Of a DNA stretch of 64,000 bases, positions 18,124 through 28,400 are shown in pieces. Numbering within the stretch: position 1 is the first letter of the stretch; every line of letters starts with the position of its first letter. Under the pieces are notes generated by a model that was given only the letters and a program-made list of their open reading frames with translations, had not been told where the DNA came from and did not search any database. A program made the position numbers and the translations under genes. The stretch is from Pirellulales bacterium (GTDB lineage: Bacteria; Planctomycetota; Planctomycetia; Pirellulales; JACPPG01): the NCBI GenBank assembly GCA_036499395.1, contig DASYDW010000010.1, forward strand, positions 137,668-201,667. Reading direction: 5' to 3'.

Positions 18124-18785
18124 GATTACCCAGCTTCCCCGACAAGGATGTCATCCCAGGCTGGGTCCGGACCGAAGCCGGACAAACGCCCAATTCAGCA
18201 CCAAGGTAACTACGACCTCGATTTGTTCCCCGTCGAGGTCGCGCCTTGTCGCGGCGCTGAATCTGATAAGTTTACGTCAATTTTAAGGGTCGCGTCGAAC
18301 GCGGCCTACGCCAAAAGCGGCGCCTATCAGGTGAATTCGAGCCTCGGCGGGCGGGGCTTTTCGCATCGCGCCAGAACGTTCGATGAAAGCGGTCTTACTT
18401 CTTACGCACCCGGCATGGCGGTAGGTGCAAAGGCGATCGAGGATATCGAGCGGTGTCCGCAGTACGACCCCCATTGAACTGCGGGAACGCGAAATCCTCG
18501 CGGATTTGCCGGTTTTCGACCCCTGCGGCTCCGCCGCGGGTATACGGGCTCGCGATTCCGAAGGCTGAACGCCGCGCCGCTTGTCAGCGCATTGATTGGA
18601 CCGGAGATCGTCTCGTCAGGTTCGCTGTTCCAACTCGCCGTAAGGCGGTTTCACAGGAGTGTGCGATTTCCTGTGTTTTTCGTCAGCCAGACGTGAGCCG
18701 GCCGCAGAGCGAGGTAATGTGCGTACGAGCACTTCCACGAACACGACCAGGAATTCGAGCGTAACGCACGCGGCCGGAGTGACGA
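18124..18785. other. 662-base intergenic region before the efflux operon
   Basis: No convincing gene on either strand: the open frames are short, compositionally odd and lack starts with Shine-Dalgarno. It should contain the promoter of the efflux operon and the end of the Nudix transcript. One GC hairpin is visible at about 18526-18538 (GCGGC, loop TCC, GCCGC) without a T-tract. Nothing else could be assigned. Confidence 0.5.
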
Positions 18786-19406
18786 TTAACGCGTGCCGAA
18801 CAGCGCCTGCAGACAATACTGCGACCACGTTTCGAAACCGCTCAGGTCGGCCAATAATTCTTCGACCGGACAGAATCCGCACTCGATCAGTTCGCTTTCG
18901 CGCGGACGGACGTCGGGCGACGCGACGTCGAACAGATGGACTACGCCCAAGTGAACCTGACCAACTGGCGATTGGTCGTCATTGATAAGGCCGACGCAGC
19001 GTTCCGTATACTCGGTGTCGATGAATACCTCTTCGGCCAACTCGCGGCGCATCCCTTCTTGATAAACATTGTCGCCGGCGTGAATGTCGTCCGACGAGAT
19101 GTGGCCGCCGATTCCTACGCTCCGTTTGCTGCGCAGACGTCCTTCGCCTTGCCCCTTGCCGCGCGTGTACGCGAAGACCATATCTCGGCCGTCCGCGCCC
19201 TTGTGGCGAAAGATGCAGTAAGGGATCAACTGCTTGAACGAGGGGTCTTCTTCCATTTCGCCGCGTGGCCGGTAGCTGGTATGGGCCGGCTTCAGAAGTT
19301 CGACCAGATAGCGCGGGGCGTCAGGCGAAAAGCCCTGGAAGTGGCCGAGACGGTGGAATAACTCGGTCGGCACAACCAACACGTGCTCCGTCGAAACTTC
19401 GACCAT
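18786..19406 (-). CDS. Nudix-like hydrolase domain protein
   Basis: The 206-residue cytoplasmic protein carries a partial Nudix box in the order GGHIS...EGMRRELAEEVFI. The central REL-AEE core that binds the metal is present, but the initial glycine-to-glutamate spacing is stretched by an insertion (SSDDIHAGDNVYQ). An AGGGAG six bases before the ATG supports the start. The surrounding sequence (IPYCIFRHKG, FAYTRGKGQGEGRLRSKRSVGIGGH) matches the kind of conserved Nudix-related proteins found across bacteria without a defined substrate. Pyrophosphate-bond hydrolysis is a family-level expectation. It may be co-directional with queA but is separated from it by 213 bases. Confidence 0.75.
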   Translation of the reverse strand: MVEVSTEHVLVVPTELFHRLGHFQGFSPDAPRYLVELLKPAHTSYRPRGEMEEDPSFKQLIPYCIFRHKGADGRDMVFAYTRGKGQGEGRLRSKRSVGIGGHISSDDIHAGDNVYQEGMRRELAEEVFIDTEYTERCVGLINDDQSPVGQVHLGVVHLFDVASPDVRPRESELIECGFCPVEELLADLSGFETWSQYCLQALFGTR

Positions 19407-19619
19407 CGCTGACTCCCTTCAAGTTGCATTGCCGATTGAGGAACGACCACCTGACCGGAAACAGTATAGGGATTGCTAGCACGGCTGACGAGTGCGAGGA
19501 CTTTGCTGCCACGAACGATGCGAATCACAAGCGTCGGAAGAAAAATGCACGATGGGCAAGGTGAAAATGAGCCCTTGTTCAATTCGCGTTATTTGTACGA
19601 TTCGTGCTTCTCTTCCGTC

Positions 19620-20666
19620 TCAAACGATCAGCATCGCGTCGCCGTAGCTGTAAAAGCGATATCGCTCGCGAATCGCTTCCTCGTAGGCGCGCTTTAGCAG
19701 CTCGGCCCCGCCAAACGTGTGGACCAGCACCAATAGCGTGGTCCGCGGCAGATGGAAATTCGTCATCAGAACGTCGACCGCGTGGAACTTGTACGGCGGG
19801 CGGATAAACAGATCGGTCGCGCCGCTCCACGGTTGCAGCTCTCCCGATTGGGCTGCGGTTTCCAGGACGCGCGTGCTGGTCGTGCCAACCGCGACCACGC
19901 GCCCCCCCGCGGCGCGGGCGGCGCGAATCTTGGCGACGGCCGATTCGTCGATCGCGCCGCGCTCGGTGTGCATCGCGTGTTCGGCCAGCGATTCGACCGC
20001 GATCGGGCGGAACGTATCCAGTCCGACGTGCAGCACCAGCCGGCAAATGCCGATACCCGCGGCCTCGATCTGGCTAAGCAGCGCTTCGCTGAAATGCAGG
20101 CCTGCCGTTGGCGCAGCCACTGATCCTGCCTTACGGGCGAAAACTGTTTGATAGGTTTGCCGATCGTCGTCGGTCATATTGCCGCCACGAATGTAATGCG
20201 GCAGTGGCACGCGTCCCACGCGCTCGAGAAGCCCGAACGTCGGCTCGTCCGATTCAGCCTGCACGATCCACACCCCACCGGGCAACCGCTCGACGAGACG
20301 GAGCGCGATTTCCGGATGTGCCGACCGATCGTTAAGAATGATCCGTTCGCCGACCGCGGGCTTACCGCGCGTCTTGGCCAGCAATCGCCACAAGTTCGGC
20401 GGCTGTTGATCGAGGAACAGACCTTCCCAGGCGCCCCCCGTCGCGGCGCGCGTACCAACCAGGCGGGCCGGGACGACGCGCGTCTCGTTGATCACCAGGC
20501 AATCGTTTGGCGCCAGCAATGTCGGCAAATCGCGAACATGCGAGTGCGTAAGCGACTGGTTCGCGCGATCAACCACCATCAATCGTGCGTCGGCACGGTG
20601 AGATAGAGGACGCTGCGAGATCAAATCCCTCGGCAGCTCATAGTCATAGCGAGACAACTCGGACAT
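19620..20666 (-). CDS. queA: tRNA preQ1 ribosyltransferase-isomerase QueA
   Basis: The 348-residue protein matches QueA, which transfers and isomerises the ribosyl part of S-adenosylmethionine onto preQ1-modified tRNA to give epoxyqueuosine. Recognisable family blocks are the N-terminal YDYELPRDLISQRPLSHRAD, NETRVVPARL, APTAGLHFS, HVGLDTFRPI and the C-terminal FHLPRTTLLVLVHTFGG. The length is normal. GGAG four bases before the ATG supports the start. No other queuosine gene lies in the window, so the pathway is dispersed in this genome. Confidence 0.96.
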   Translation of the reverse strand: MSELSRYDYELPRDLISQRPLSHRADARLMVVDRANQSLTHSHVRDLPTLLAPNDCLVINETRVVPARLVGTRAATGGAWEGLFLDQQPPNLWRLLAKTRGKPAVGERIILNDRSAHPEIALRLVERLPGGVWIVQAESDEPTFGLLERVGRVPLPHYIRGGNMTDDDRQTYQTVFARKAGSVAAPTAGLHFSEALLSQIEAAGIGICRLVLHVGLDTFRPIAVESLAEHAMHTERGAIDESAVAKIRAARAAGGRVVAVGTTSTRVLETAAQSGELQPWSGATDLFIRPPYKFHAVDVLMTNFHLPRTTLLVLVHTFGGAELLKRAYEEAIRERYRFYSYGDAMLIV

Positions 20667-20873
20667 ACTGCTCCAACCACCTCTCGACAGCGGCGGTGAT
20701 CGCGGCCCTGGATTGATTCGCGAAATACTCGGCCGATTTAACTGGGCCCCTGCGTGGCGCGCCGGCCCGAACTAAAATCGAGTATACGAACGGCAGCCCG
20801 ATCGTCGATGGGTTCGACGCCGGGATGCTTTTCGAAGGCAGTAATCGCAACAGACCGCCGGCGTGAGTCCACC

Positions 20874-22079
20874 GTGAAGCAAAAGATCGCCAGTCCCTCA
20901 CGCGGCTCGTCGCAGAGCGGCCCTGACGGCCGAATCCGATTGGCCTGTGTCATTACCGATCTCGAGGTCGGCGGGGCCGAACGCGCGCTGGTGGAACTTG
21001 CGACGCGACTCGATCGCGGCGTCTTCGACGTCCGCGTGTGGGGCATTTCGCCGGCGACCGAAGATGACGAGCGATCGCTGTTGCCGGTGTTGCAGGCCGC
21101 GAATATTCCCGCCGAGACTCTTGATGCCGACACCCTGCGCGCCGCGCCGCGAGTCGTACGCGCACTGGCAAATGCTTGGCGCGACTGGCGGCCTGACGTC
21201 GTGCAAACGTTTCTGTTCCATGCAAACATTCTGGGACGTCTGGCGGCGTGGCGTGCGCGTGTTCCGCATGTGGTTTCCGGCATTCGCGTGGCCGAGCGGC
21301 GCGGCCGATGGCGATTGCAACTCGACCGCTGGACGGATCGGCTGGTCGAGCGTCACGTTTGCGTCAGCCAGAGCGTGGCGGATTTCTCGCACACCATCGG
21401 CGGACTGTCTGCCGCGAAGCTGTTGGTCATTCCCAACGGTGTTGATATCGCGCGTTATGCGACGGCACATCCCGTCGAACCGAGTGAATTGGGCCTGCCC
21501 GCCGGACGGCGTTGGATCACTTACATCGGACGGCTCGATCGACAGAAGGGGCTCGCCTGGCTTATCGAGCAAACGCCTACCTGGTTCGCCGCGCATCCGC
21601 AGCACGATTTGTTATTGGTCGGTGATGGCGCCGAGCGAGCCGAACTGACTCAGTTAATATCGCGCGTCGCGCCCCCGGGGCGTGTGCATCTGGTGGGTTG
21701 GCAAAGCAACGTGCCGGGCATTCTCAGGGCAAGCGATCTGATGGTGTTGCCGTCGCGCTGGGAGGGAATGCCGAACGTCGTGCTCGAAGCGATGGCCGCG
21801 GGCCGATCTGTGCTGGCCGCGGACGTCGAGGGAGTGCGTGAACTGCTCGGATCGGCCGCGGGGCCGCAGATCGCGCATCTCGAAGATACAAACGACTGGG
21901 GCGCGAAGCTGACACACTTGTTGGCAGACCCGCAGCTAGCAGCCGAACTAGGCGCCGGCAATCAGGCACGGGCGCGCGACCATTTTTCCCTCGAAGCGAG
22001 CGTGCTAGCATACGCGTCGCTTTATACAAAGCTCGTTGGTGCGTCCAACGCGCCAGCATCAACCAGCGATCTAGCTTGA
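20874..22079 (+). CDS. Glycosyltransferase family 4 protein
   Basis: This GT-B fold glycosyltransferase (about 401 residues from the GTG at 20874) has the N-terminal acceptor-side motif DLEVGGAERALVELATRL and the C-terminal donor-binding motif RWEGMPNVVLEAMAAG with the EX7E-type glutamates. SWQSN and DVEGVREL also fit the retaining GT4 family. The frame is open further upstream to 20754; I chose the GTG because the upstream part is polar and poorly conserved-looking, but the start is uncertain. The acceptor is unknown: a lipid-linked or surface glycan is typical. It ends 61 bases before rsmH and may share its transcript. Confidence 0.85.
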   Translation: MKQKIASPSRGSSQSGPDGRIRLACVITDLEVGGAERALVELATRLDRGVFDVRVWGISPATEDDERSLLPVLQAANIPAETLDADTLRAAPRVVRALANAWRDWRPDVVQTFLFHANILGRLAAWRARVPHVVSGIRVAERRGRWRLQLDRWTDRLVERHVCVSQSVADFSHTIGGLSAAKLLVIPNGVDIARYATAHPVEPSELGLPAGRRWITYIGRLDRQKGLAWLIEQTPTWFAAHPQHDLLLVGDGAERAELTQLISRVAPPGRVHLVGWQSNVPGILRASDLMVLPSRWEGMPNVVLEAMAAGRSVLAADVEGVRELLGSAAGPQIAHLEDTNDWGAKLTHLLADPQLAAELGAGNQARARDHFSLEASVLAYASLYTKLVGASNAPASTSDLA

Positions 22080-22140
22080 CCTGCCTCGCAAACTCGGTCA
22101 TTGTGTGCGACCTTGTCGGGGTCCGGATGGGAACGAAGTA

Positions 22141-23025
22141 ATGCCTCCGCGCTCCGAACATGTGCCGGTCTTGCTCGCCGAGGTTCTCGAAGGGCTCGAT
22201 CCGCAATCGGGACAAACCTTTGTCGATGGCACGCTGGGCGGCGGCGGCCACACGCGCGCGATTGCCGAGCGAGTCGGGCCGACAGGCCTGGTCGTGTCGT
22301 TCGACCGTGATCCCGCGGCCATCGACGCGGGACGCGAGAGTCTGGCAGGCTTGCCGGTGCGGGTGGTGCATGCGAATTACCGTGACATTAAGCAGGTGCT
22401 GGCCGAGCTGGAAGTCTCGCAGGTCAACGGCGTGCTGTTGGACGTGGGATTGTCGAGCGATCAACTGGCGGACCGCTTGCGAGGCTTCAGCTTCGAGGCT
22501 GACGGAGAGCTCGACCTGAGGTTCGATACAAGCGAGGGAGAGCCGGCAAGCTCGCTGGTGAATCGACTGAAAGAGACGGCCCTGGCCGACCTGATATTTC
22601 AACTGGGTGAAGAACGATTCAGCCGACGAATTGCGCGGCGCATCGTAGAGCAGCGACAGAAACAGCGCATCGAAACGGCAAGCGAACTGGCCGAAATCGT
22701 GCGACGGTGCGTACCACGTTCGGCCGACACGCGACGTATCGATCCGGCGACGCGCACGTTTCAAGCCTTGCGCATCGCGGTGAATGACGAACTGGGGGCG
22801 CTTGATCAGGCGCTGGCGGACGTGCCGGATTGCCTAGCGCCGGGAGGACGAATGGCGGTGATCAGTTTTCACTCGCTCGAAGATCGGCGCGTGAAAGAGG
22901 CGTTTCGCGGCGACGAACGTTGGGAACGATTGACCAAGAAACCGCTCCGCGCGAGCGAACGAGAAGCCGCCGACAACCCACGATCACGGAGCGCAAAACT
23001 GCGCATCGCAGCGCGCCGGGCTTAA
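22141..23025 (+). CDS. rsmH: 16S rRNA (cytosine-1402-N4)-methyltransferase RsmH
   Basis: The 294-residue protein is RsmH (MraW), which methylates N4 of C1402 in 16S rRNA with S-adenosylmethionine. Family blocks are HVPVLLAEVLEGL, DGTLGGGGHTRAI (the SAM loop), SFDRDPAAI, LLDVGLSSDQLAD and GGRMAVISFHSLEDR near the C-terminus. The ATG at 22141 fits the family N-terminus better than the GTG at 22105. In most bacteria rsmH opens the division and cell-wall cluster; here it is followed by a LysM protein rather than ftsL/ftsI, in keeping with the loss of the FtsZ machinery known for many planctomycetes. Confidence 0.95.
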   Translation: MPPRSEHVPVLLAEVLEGLDPQSGQTFVDGTLGGGGHTRAIAERVGPTGLVVSFDRDPAAIDAGRESLAGLPVRVVHANYRDIKQVLAELEVSQVNGVLLDVGLSSDQLADRLRGFSFEADGELDLRFDTSEGEPASSLVNRLKETALADLIFQLGEERFSRRIARRIVEQRQKQRIETASELAEIVRRCVPRSADTRRIDPATRTFQALRIAVNDELGALDQALADVPDCLAPGGRMAVISFHSLEDRRVKEAFRGDERWERLTKKPLRASEREAADNPRSRSAKLRIAARRA

Positions 23026-23096
23026 AGGCTCGGCCATCAACAAAACAAATCGCCGGTCCGACCGGCCCCCTGCCAAGTTATGGAGAACGAGGCACT

Positions 23097-24704
23097 ATGA
23101 CCGAAGATTTGAAGCAGCATGACGCGGACATCGTCGACGATGCGGACAGCGACAACCCCGCCACGAACGCGGCGCTCGGTCGCGAAGTTCGTTTTGGAAT
23201 CTCGCTGCTGGCACTTCTGCTGGCCATGCTGGGTGCGGCGCTGTATGTGAAATTGGGAACGCCCGGACTGCCGTGGGCCCGTCACGAAGTGGCGGCCGCC
23301 GACGGCAGCGAGCCGGCCGGAGAGCCCCCCGCCACAGAACCCGCACAAGCGTCCGCTGAACCCGAAATGCCGTCTGCTCCGCCGACGCCGGCGCAGGAAG
23401 AGACATCGAGCACGAAGCCGCTGTGGGAGAACGATCGCTACGCCGGCCGCGGCGAGGCACAACCACCGGCCGACGCGCCTCTCGCCGTCGGTGAGCAAGC
23501 GCCGGCGGCCGATGAAATCCCGCCGGCCGAGATGCCTGCCGCGCCAGCGCTCAATCCTTTTGCCGTCGTCGATTCGGCCGCGCAAGGGCCGATCGATCAA
23601 GTTTCGGCCGAGACAGAAGCGACGCCGGAAGAAGCCATTCCGCAACAGGGCCCCGAGTCCGAGGCGCCGGCGTTCGCGGCGCCTCGCATGGTCGCCGAGG
23701 AGCGCACACGCGAAGCTGAAGAGCCAGCCGAAATGCAGCCCGAGACTGAGTTGCCGGCCGACGCTCCCGCCGAGGGTGGTCCATTGGTGCCGCACGACGC
23801 CGGCGCCGTTCAGCATGCGGCAGGACAGCAACCGACGCTGGCCGAGCCGCGCAATGCACCCTACGGCCGACCCGGCGCACGCGATCGCTATGCCAACGCG
23901 CCTCCGCCGCATTCGAACATGCAGGGCGTTCCGGCCGAAGACAGCCTGCGCGCGAGTCCTTCGGTCGAACACACGCCATTGCACAACCCGCTGGCACAGC
24001 GCTGGAATTCGCCGGGCGCCGCCCCGGCCGACGACCCGTACAGCACGCCGCTGGAGCGTGAGTTGCAAAACGCACGCACGCCAGGCCACACCGGGCAGCC
24101 GCAGCACACACCGCCGCCAGCCGGCATGAGCGAGCTCGACGCGCCGGCCGCGGAATTCGCCGCGCCGCAGGACGACATCTCGCGGCATCAACATCATCCG
24201 GCGCACGTTCCCACGCCCGACGGCACATATGCCGTGGTACCGAATGACAGCTTCTGGACGATCTCGCAAAAGGTTTACTGCACCGGCGGCTACTTCAAAG
24301 CGATTCAAAAGCACAATCGCAAGCCGGGCAGCAACGCCGATGGCCTCGAGATCGGCGAGCGGATCCTGGTGCCGCCGGTCGAGGAACTCGAACAGCGTTA
24401 TCCGCAGCTGTGCCCCAAGCGCCGCGCGGTGCCGCCGCCGGGCGCGCGGACGATGCCCACCAGTTCGCAAGGGGGCTACGGCGGCCGGGTGTACGTTGTC
24501 GCCGAAGGGGACACGCTGTTCGATATCGCCCGTTATGAATTGGGCAAGGCTTCGCGTTGGTCCGAGATCTACGAACTGAATCGCGGGCAGCTCGGCAACG
24601 ATTATGATTACTTAGCGCCCGGCACAAAGCTCGTGCTGCCGGACGACGTGATGAACTCGACCGACAACATCACGGCCCGCCCGGGATCGCAATTCCCGCG
24701 GTAA
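23097..24704 (+). CDS. Membrane-anchored LysM protein with long Pro/Ala/Glu-rich spacer
   Basis: The 535-residue protein has an acidic cytoplasmic start (MTEDLKQHDADIVDDADSDN), one membrane helix at about 32-52, a low-complexity Ala/Pro/Glu spacer of about 320 residues, and two LysM-like modules at the C-terminus (about 375-440, starting GTYAVVPNDSFWTISQKVY, and about 460-515, starting VYVVAEGDTLFDIARYELGK). LysM modules bind peptidoglycan or related glycans. It is therefore a probable inner-membrane tether reaching the wall. GGAG lies eleven bases and GAGG four bases before the chosen ATG. It follows rsmH by 71 bases, the slot where ftsL-like genes sit in other bacteria, so a wall-related function is plausible. 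Confidence 0.8.
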   Translation: MTEDLKQHDADIVDDADSDNPATNAALGREVRFGISLLALLLAMLGAALYVKLGTPGLPWARHEVAAADGSEPAGEPPATEPAQASAEPEMPSAPPTPAQEETSSTKPLWENDRYAGRGEAQPPADAPLAVGEQAPAADEIPPAEMPAAPALNPFAVVDSAAQGPIDQVSAETEATPEEAIPQQGPESEAPAFAAPRMVAEERTREAEEPAEMQPETELPADAPAEGGPLVPHDAGAVQHAAGQQPTLAEPRNAPYGRPGARDRYANAPPPHSNMQGVPAEDSLRASPSVEHTPLHNPLAQRWNSPGAAPADDPYSTPLERELQNARTPGHTGQPQHTPPPAGMSELDAPAAEFAAPQDDISRHQHHPAHVPTPDGTYAVVPNDSFWTISQKVYCTGGYFKAIQKHNRKPGSNADGLEIGERILVPPVEELEQRYPQLCPKRRAVPPPGARTMPTSSQGGYGGRVYVVAEGDTLFDIARYELGKASRWSEIYELNRGQLGNDYDYLAPGTKLVLPDDVMNSTDNITARPGSQFPR

Positions 24705-25493
24705 GCGCCTCGGTCAGAATTCGATCTGGAAGATCACCTTTTCGAAATGTCCAGGATTTTCCTTGCCACCCGATTTGATGGCCTCTATGCTACCGAGGTA
24801 GCGGCGAACTCGCGGGACGAGTTCGCTGTAGTTCCCTGCCGAGCGGGGCATCTCCCGGGATGCCGGCGGGAAACGGATTCAAACAGGGCGGAGCAAAGCT
24901 AGTGGGCTTCTTCTCATGTCGGTGCTTGCGGCCGTAACGCGGCTGCAGACTTCTACGCCGACGCTCACAATTGTGCGGCAGCGATGCCAATCGCATCGCA
25001 CGAATCTCGCTCAGCAGTAAGTAGTACTGCGGTTGCCCGTACTTATGGTGCGTTTTTTAGCACCTTAGCAGGGCCAACGGTTTGGAGGATTCGACAGGTC
25101 GCACCATGGGAAGACGTGCAGCACCCATGCAGATTCTGCTGGCTGCCATAGTGGGGACCGAGGGAATGCTAGTTCAGAATGTCGGCGAAAACTTACTAAC
25201 GGCGAGACGCCATCCGCGCATTCGTCAGCTTCGATGGGGCTGGGCAAGTTAGCTCTTATTTCCTTTACATCCGTCCGTTGTCCCTTCCCGTCGTCTTGTT
25301 GGACGCACAACGATTGCCTGCGGCAGCCGTGGCTTAGATGCCAAGGTTCCGATCGCGATCGTGCCTGAATGGTTCTCGCCATTCGTTCCTGGCCGGCCGC
25401 TGCCGCCGTGTCCTGCGCATCGCGCAGCATTGGCGCAGGCCGTGACGACGCCTGATTCATTCCTATACCTATTTGTCAAACGGGGAGCGTCCC
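24705..25493. other. 789-base intergenic region with several hairpins
   Basis: I see no gene here. The left part carries GTAG at 24798-24801 followed by a perfect nine-base stem (GCGAACTCG at 24804-24812, loop CGGGA, CGAGTTCGC at 24818-24826). A second hairpin at 24847-24864 pairs GGCATC with GATGCC. A segment at 24940-24956 resembles the flank of the REP copy at 48588 (CGGCT, one variable base, then CAGACTTC). The right half, before the PEP-CTERM gene, should hold its promoter, but no clear pair of boxes is visible. Confidence 0.5.
24798..24826 (+). repeat. REP-like hairpin with GTAG tetranucleotide
   Basis: GTAG is followed after two bases by a nine-base perfect stem with a five-base loop. 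The arrangement is that of REP elements but the stem sequence differs from the other copies in the window. It could also act as a factor-dependent terminator hairpin for the LysM gene, since no T-tract follows. Confidence 0.45.
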
Positions 25494-28400
25494 ATGTTTT
25501 GCCATATTATTCTTGTGCGATTTGCGAGTTTGCGATGCCGCTTCGCCCTGGCACTGTTCGTTGGTTGGCTGGCGCTTGCCGAGCGTCGGGTGGAAGCGAC
25601 CGATTTTTCCTGGATTGCCCCCGTCTCGGGCAGCTTTACCGATCCCACGAATTGGAATCCGAGCGGGGTGCCGGGCTCAGTCGATCATGCGATCTTCGAC
25701 CTGGGTTCGGCGGGCTATACCGTATCGTTGCCAGTCAATTCCCCGACGGTTGGGGTCGTCGAGTTACTCGTAAATCATGACACGATCACGCTCGATCCGC
25801 AGCAATCGGAATTCACGTTCGCGGCCCATATCGGTAACAACTCAGGTGACGTCGCGAATCTGACGCTGATCGACGGTACCGTGAACGCCACGACGCTCGT
25901 CGGCGACAGCGCCGGCAGCGCCGGGACCGTGAACATCGACGGCAGCCAGGGCGCTACATGGCTGGCCAAGCAGTCCACGATCGGTAATGCGGGCACCGGC
26001 ACGCTGCGAATTGTTAATGGCGGATCAATGTCCGCGCAGGCGAACATCCTCGGCGCAACCTCGACGGGAATTGGTGAACTCGACATCAGCGGCGTCAGTC
26101 CCGTGACGATGCTCCCGTCGACCTACAGCGGTCCCTTGTCAGTCACGAAGGGCACGGGGACCGTCAGCATCACCGCCGGTGGTGTGGCGAATTTCACAAC
26201 CCTGGATCTTGCCGCGATCGCCGGTTCGCACGCCACGGCCACGGTCGATGGCAACGGATCGGCGTTGAACGCCTCGACCTCGTTCCAGCTCGGCGACGAC
26301 GGAAACGCGACGCTCGGTATCACCGCCGGTGGTGTGGCTCATTTGCCGATCCTGAACATTGCCTTGATCGCCGGTTCGCAGGCGACGGCCACGGTCGACG
26401 GAAGCGGCTCGGTATTGGACGTCTCGAAAACTCTTCAGCTTGGCGGCGGAACCGGGGCGCTGAATATCACCGGCGGGGGACGGGTCACCGGTAACTCCTC
26501 CCTCCATACGGGGAGTGGTCAGGCGACGCTGAACATTTCAGGTGCCGGATCTTTGTTGCAAGCGGGCGTTAACGTGGGGCCGGGAAACACGACGATCAAT
26601 GTCTCGGCCGGCGGCGCGATTCAAAGCGCCAGTCCCGTCGCGTTGGGAAGTTACTCCACCTCCACCACCAATGTCACGCTTGGTGGCAGCGGCACGAGTT
26701 GGACGGCGTCGGATGGCCTCGGCTTCGGTTTCGGTTCGAGTACAACGCTCGTTCAGACCGGGGCCGTGCTTAATGTCACCGGGAGCACGTCGCTCGACTC
26801 GAGCGGTACCGGCAATATGACCATCACCGGGGCTGGATCGCAGTTGAATACAGACTTACTAAACATGGCGACGACCGGGACGGCGAACATGCTTGTCGAA
26901 AAGGGAGCGAGCGTTGCCGTTACTGGCGCAACAAATCTGGCATCCAACAACGGCAGCAGCGCTCAACTCACGCTCGACGGAGCAGGCAGCAACTTTTCAA
27001 CGTCAACGCTGTACGCAGGTAATACTGGCGACGCCACAATGACTGTGAAAAACGGCGCCATTGCCTCGATCGCGGGCAGTACCAGTGTCGCGAGCGGCGG
27101 CGCGCAAGGCAGCCTGACCGTCACGGGTGCCGGATCGCAACTCAATTCTTCGAGCTTGCTCTTTGGGGGCCAAGGGCTGTTGACAATCAACGCAGCGGGT
27201 ACGGTCAACGTCGGTACCTTGGAACTTGGCGCCTACGGCAATACATCCAATGACTCCGTGCTGGTCAGCGGCGCAGGGAGCCAATTGAATGTGACGGGCA
27301 CGGCGTATATCGCCACCGGCAGCCAGGGTTCAGTAACCGTCAATCAGGGCGCCACGGTTTCGTTCACTAGCGGTGCCGCTATTGGCGAATTCAATCGACC
27401 AGGGACGGTCAACCTGGATGGCGAGGGTTCCCATTGGCAATCCGCAGGTATTGGCATCGGCGGCGGAACCCAAGGAACCATGACGATCACCAATGCCGCG
27501 ACGGCGAGCGCCACCTCGTTAAACGTCGGCGAGAACTCGTCGGGCACGCTCACCATCAGTGGATCTGGATCGCAAATCGCGATTGCGAACTATGCATCGA
27601 TCGGCGCCGCGGCACCGGCCAACGTCTCGATCGCTGCCGGTGCCACGGCTACCATTGGCATGACCACGATCTTGGGGGAAAACAGTCATGCGACCGCCAC
27701 GCTCTCGGTCGATGGCCTGGGATCGAGTTGGACTTCGGGCGGGCGACTCACGGTTGGCCTCAATTCTCCGGGCACCCTCAACATTACCGGCGGCGCAACG
27801 CTGTCCTCGGCCGTGGGGACCGATTTGAATGGCGAAAGCGCTTTCATCGCCGAGAATTCTGGCGCAACCTCGAGCAGCGTGACCGTTTCCGGAACCGGGT
27901 CAAGTTGGACGCAGAATGGCACGCTGGTCGTTGGCGGGAATGGCCAGGGAAGCATGACGATTAGCGGGGGAGGATTCGTGCAAAGCGCTGCTGGGATTAT
28001 TGATCTCGAAGATGACGGCATATCAGACAGGGTCACGATCAGCGGAGCTGGGTCAATTTGGCACCTGTCCAACTCACTTAGCATCGCCGGTTCAAGTCAA
28101 CTCGTTGTCTCCTCGGGCGGATTGGCGCACGTGGACCAAACGTTGTCCAACAATGGTACGATCAACTTGTCTCAAGGCGGATCGGTAATCGTTGGTACAT
28201 TACCGGTCCAGGGCGGTCAGTTCGCCGCGCCAGCTACCGTCGCATCAGGTACTCTCCAGGTCGAAGCCGGCGGCACCCTGAAAGGTGCCGGGAAGATACT
28301 GGGTGATGTTCTTAACAATGGGAACATTGCCTCGCCGCCGGGTAGTATTCAGGGTTCATACACCCAGACTGCCGATGGACGGTTGTTGCTTACTGCCGTA

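Noticed and set aside
18097..18764. Two plus-strand open frames in the gap before the efflux operon
   Set aside because: No Shine-Dalgarno, low-quality composition and overlapping frames. I keep the region as non-coding.
23037..24470. Long minus-strand open frame opposite the LysM gene
   Set aside because: Arginine-rich, no start signals, and the plus strand has clear LysM modules. It is an antisense artefact of high-GC codon use.
26169..26420. Spaced DNA repeat resembling a CRISPR-like array
   Set aside because: Period is exactly 50 codons in frame with beta-helix units, only two clear copies, and no cas genes.
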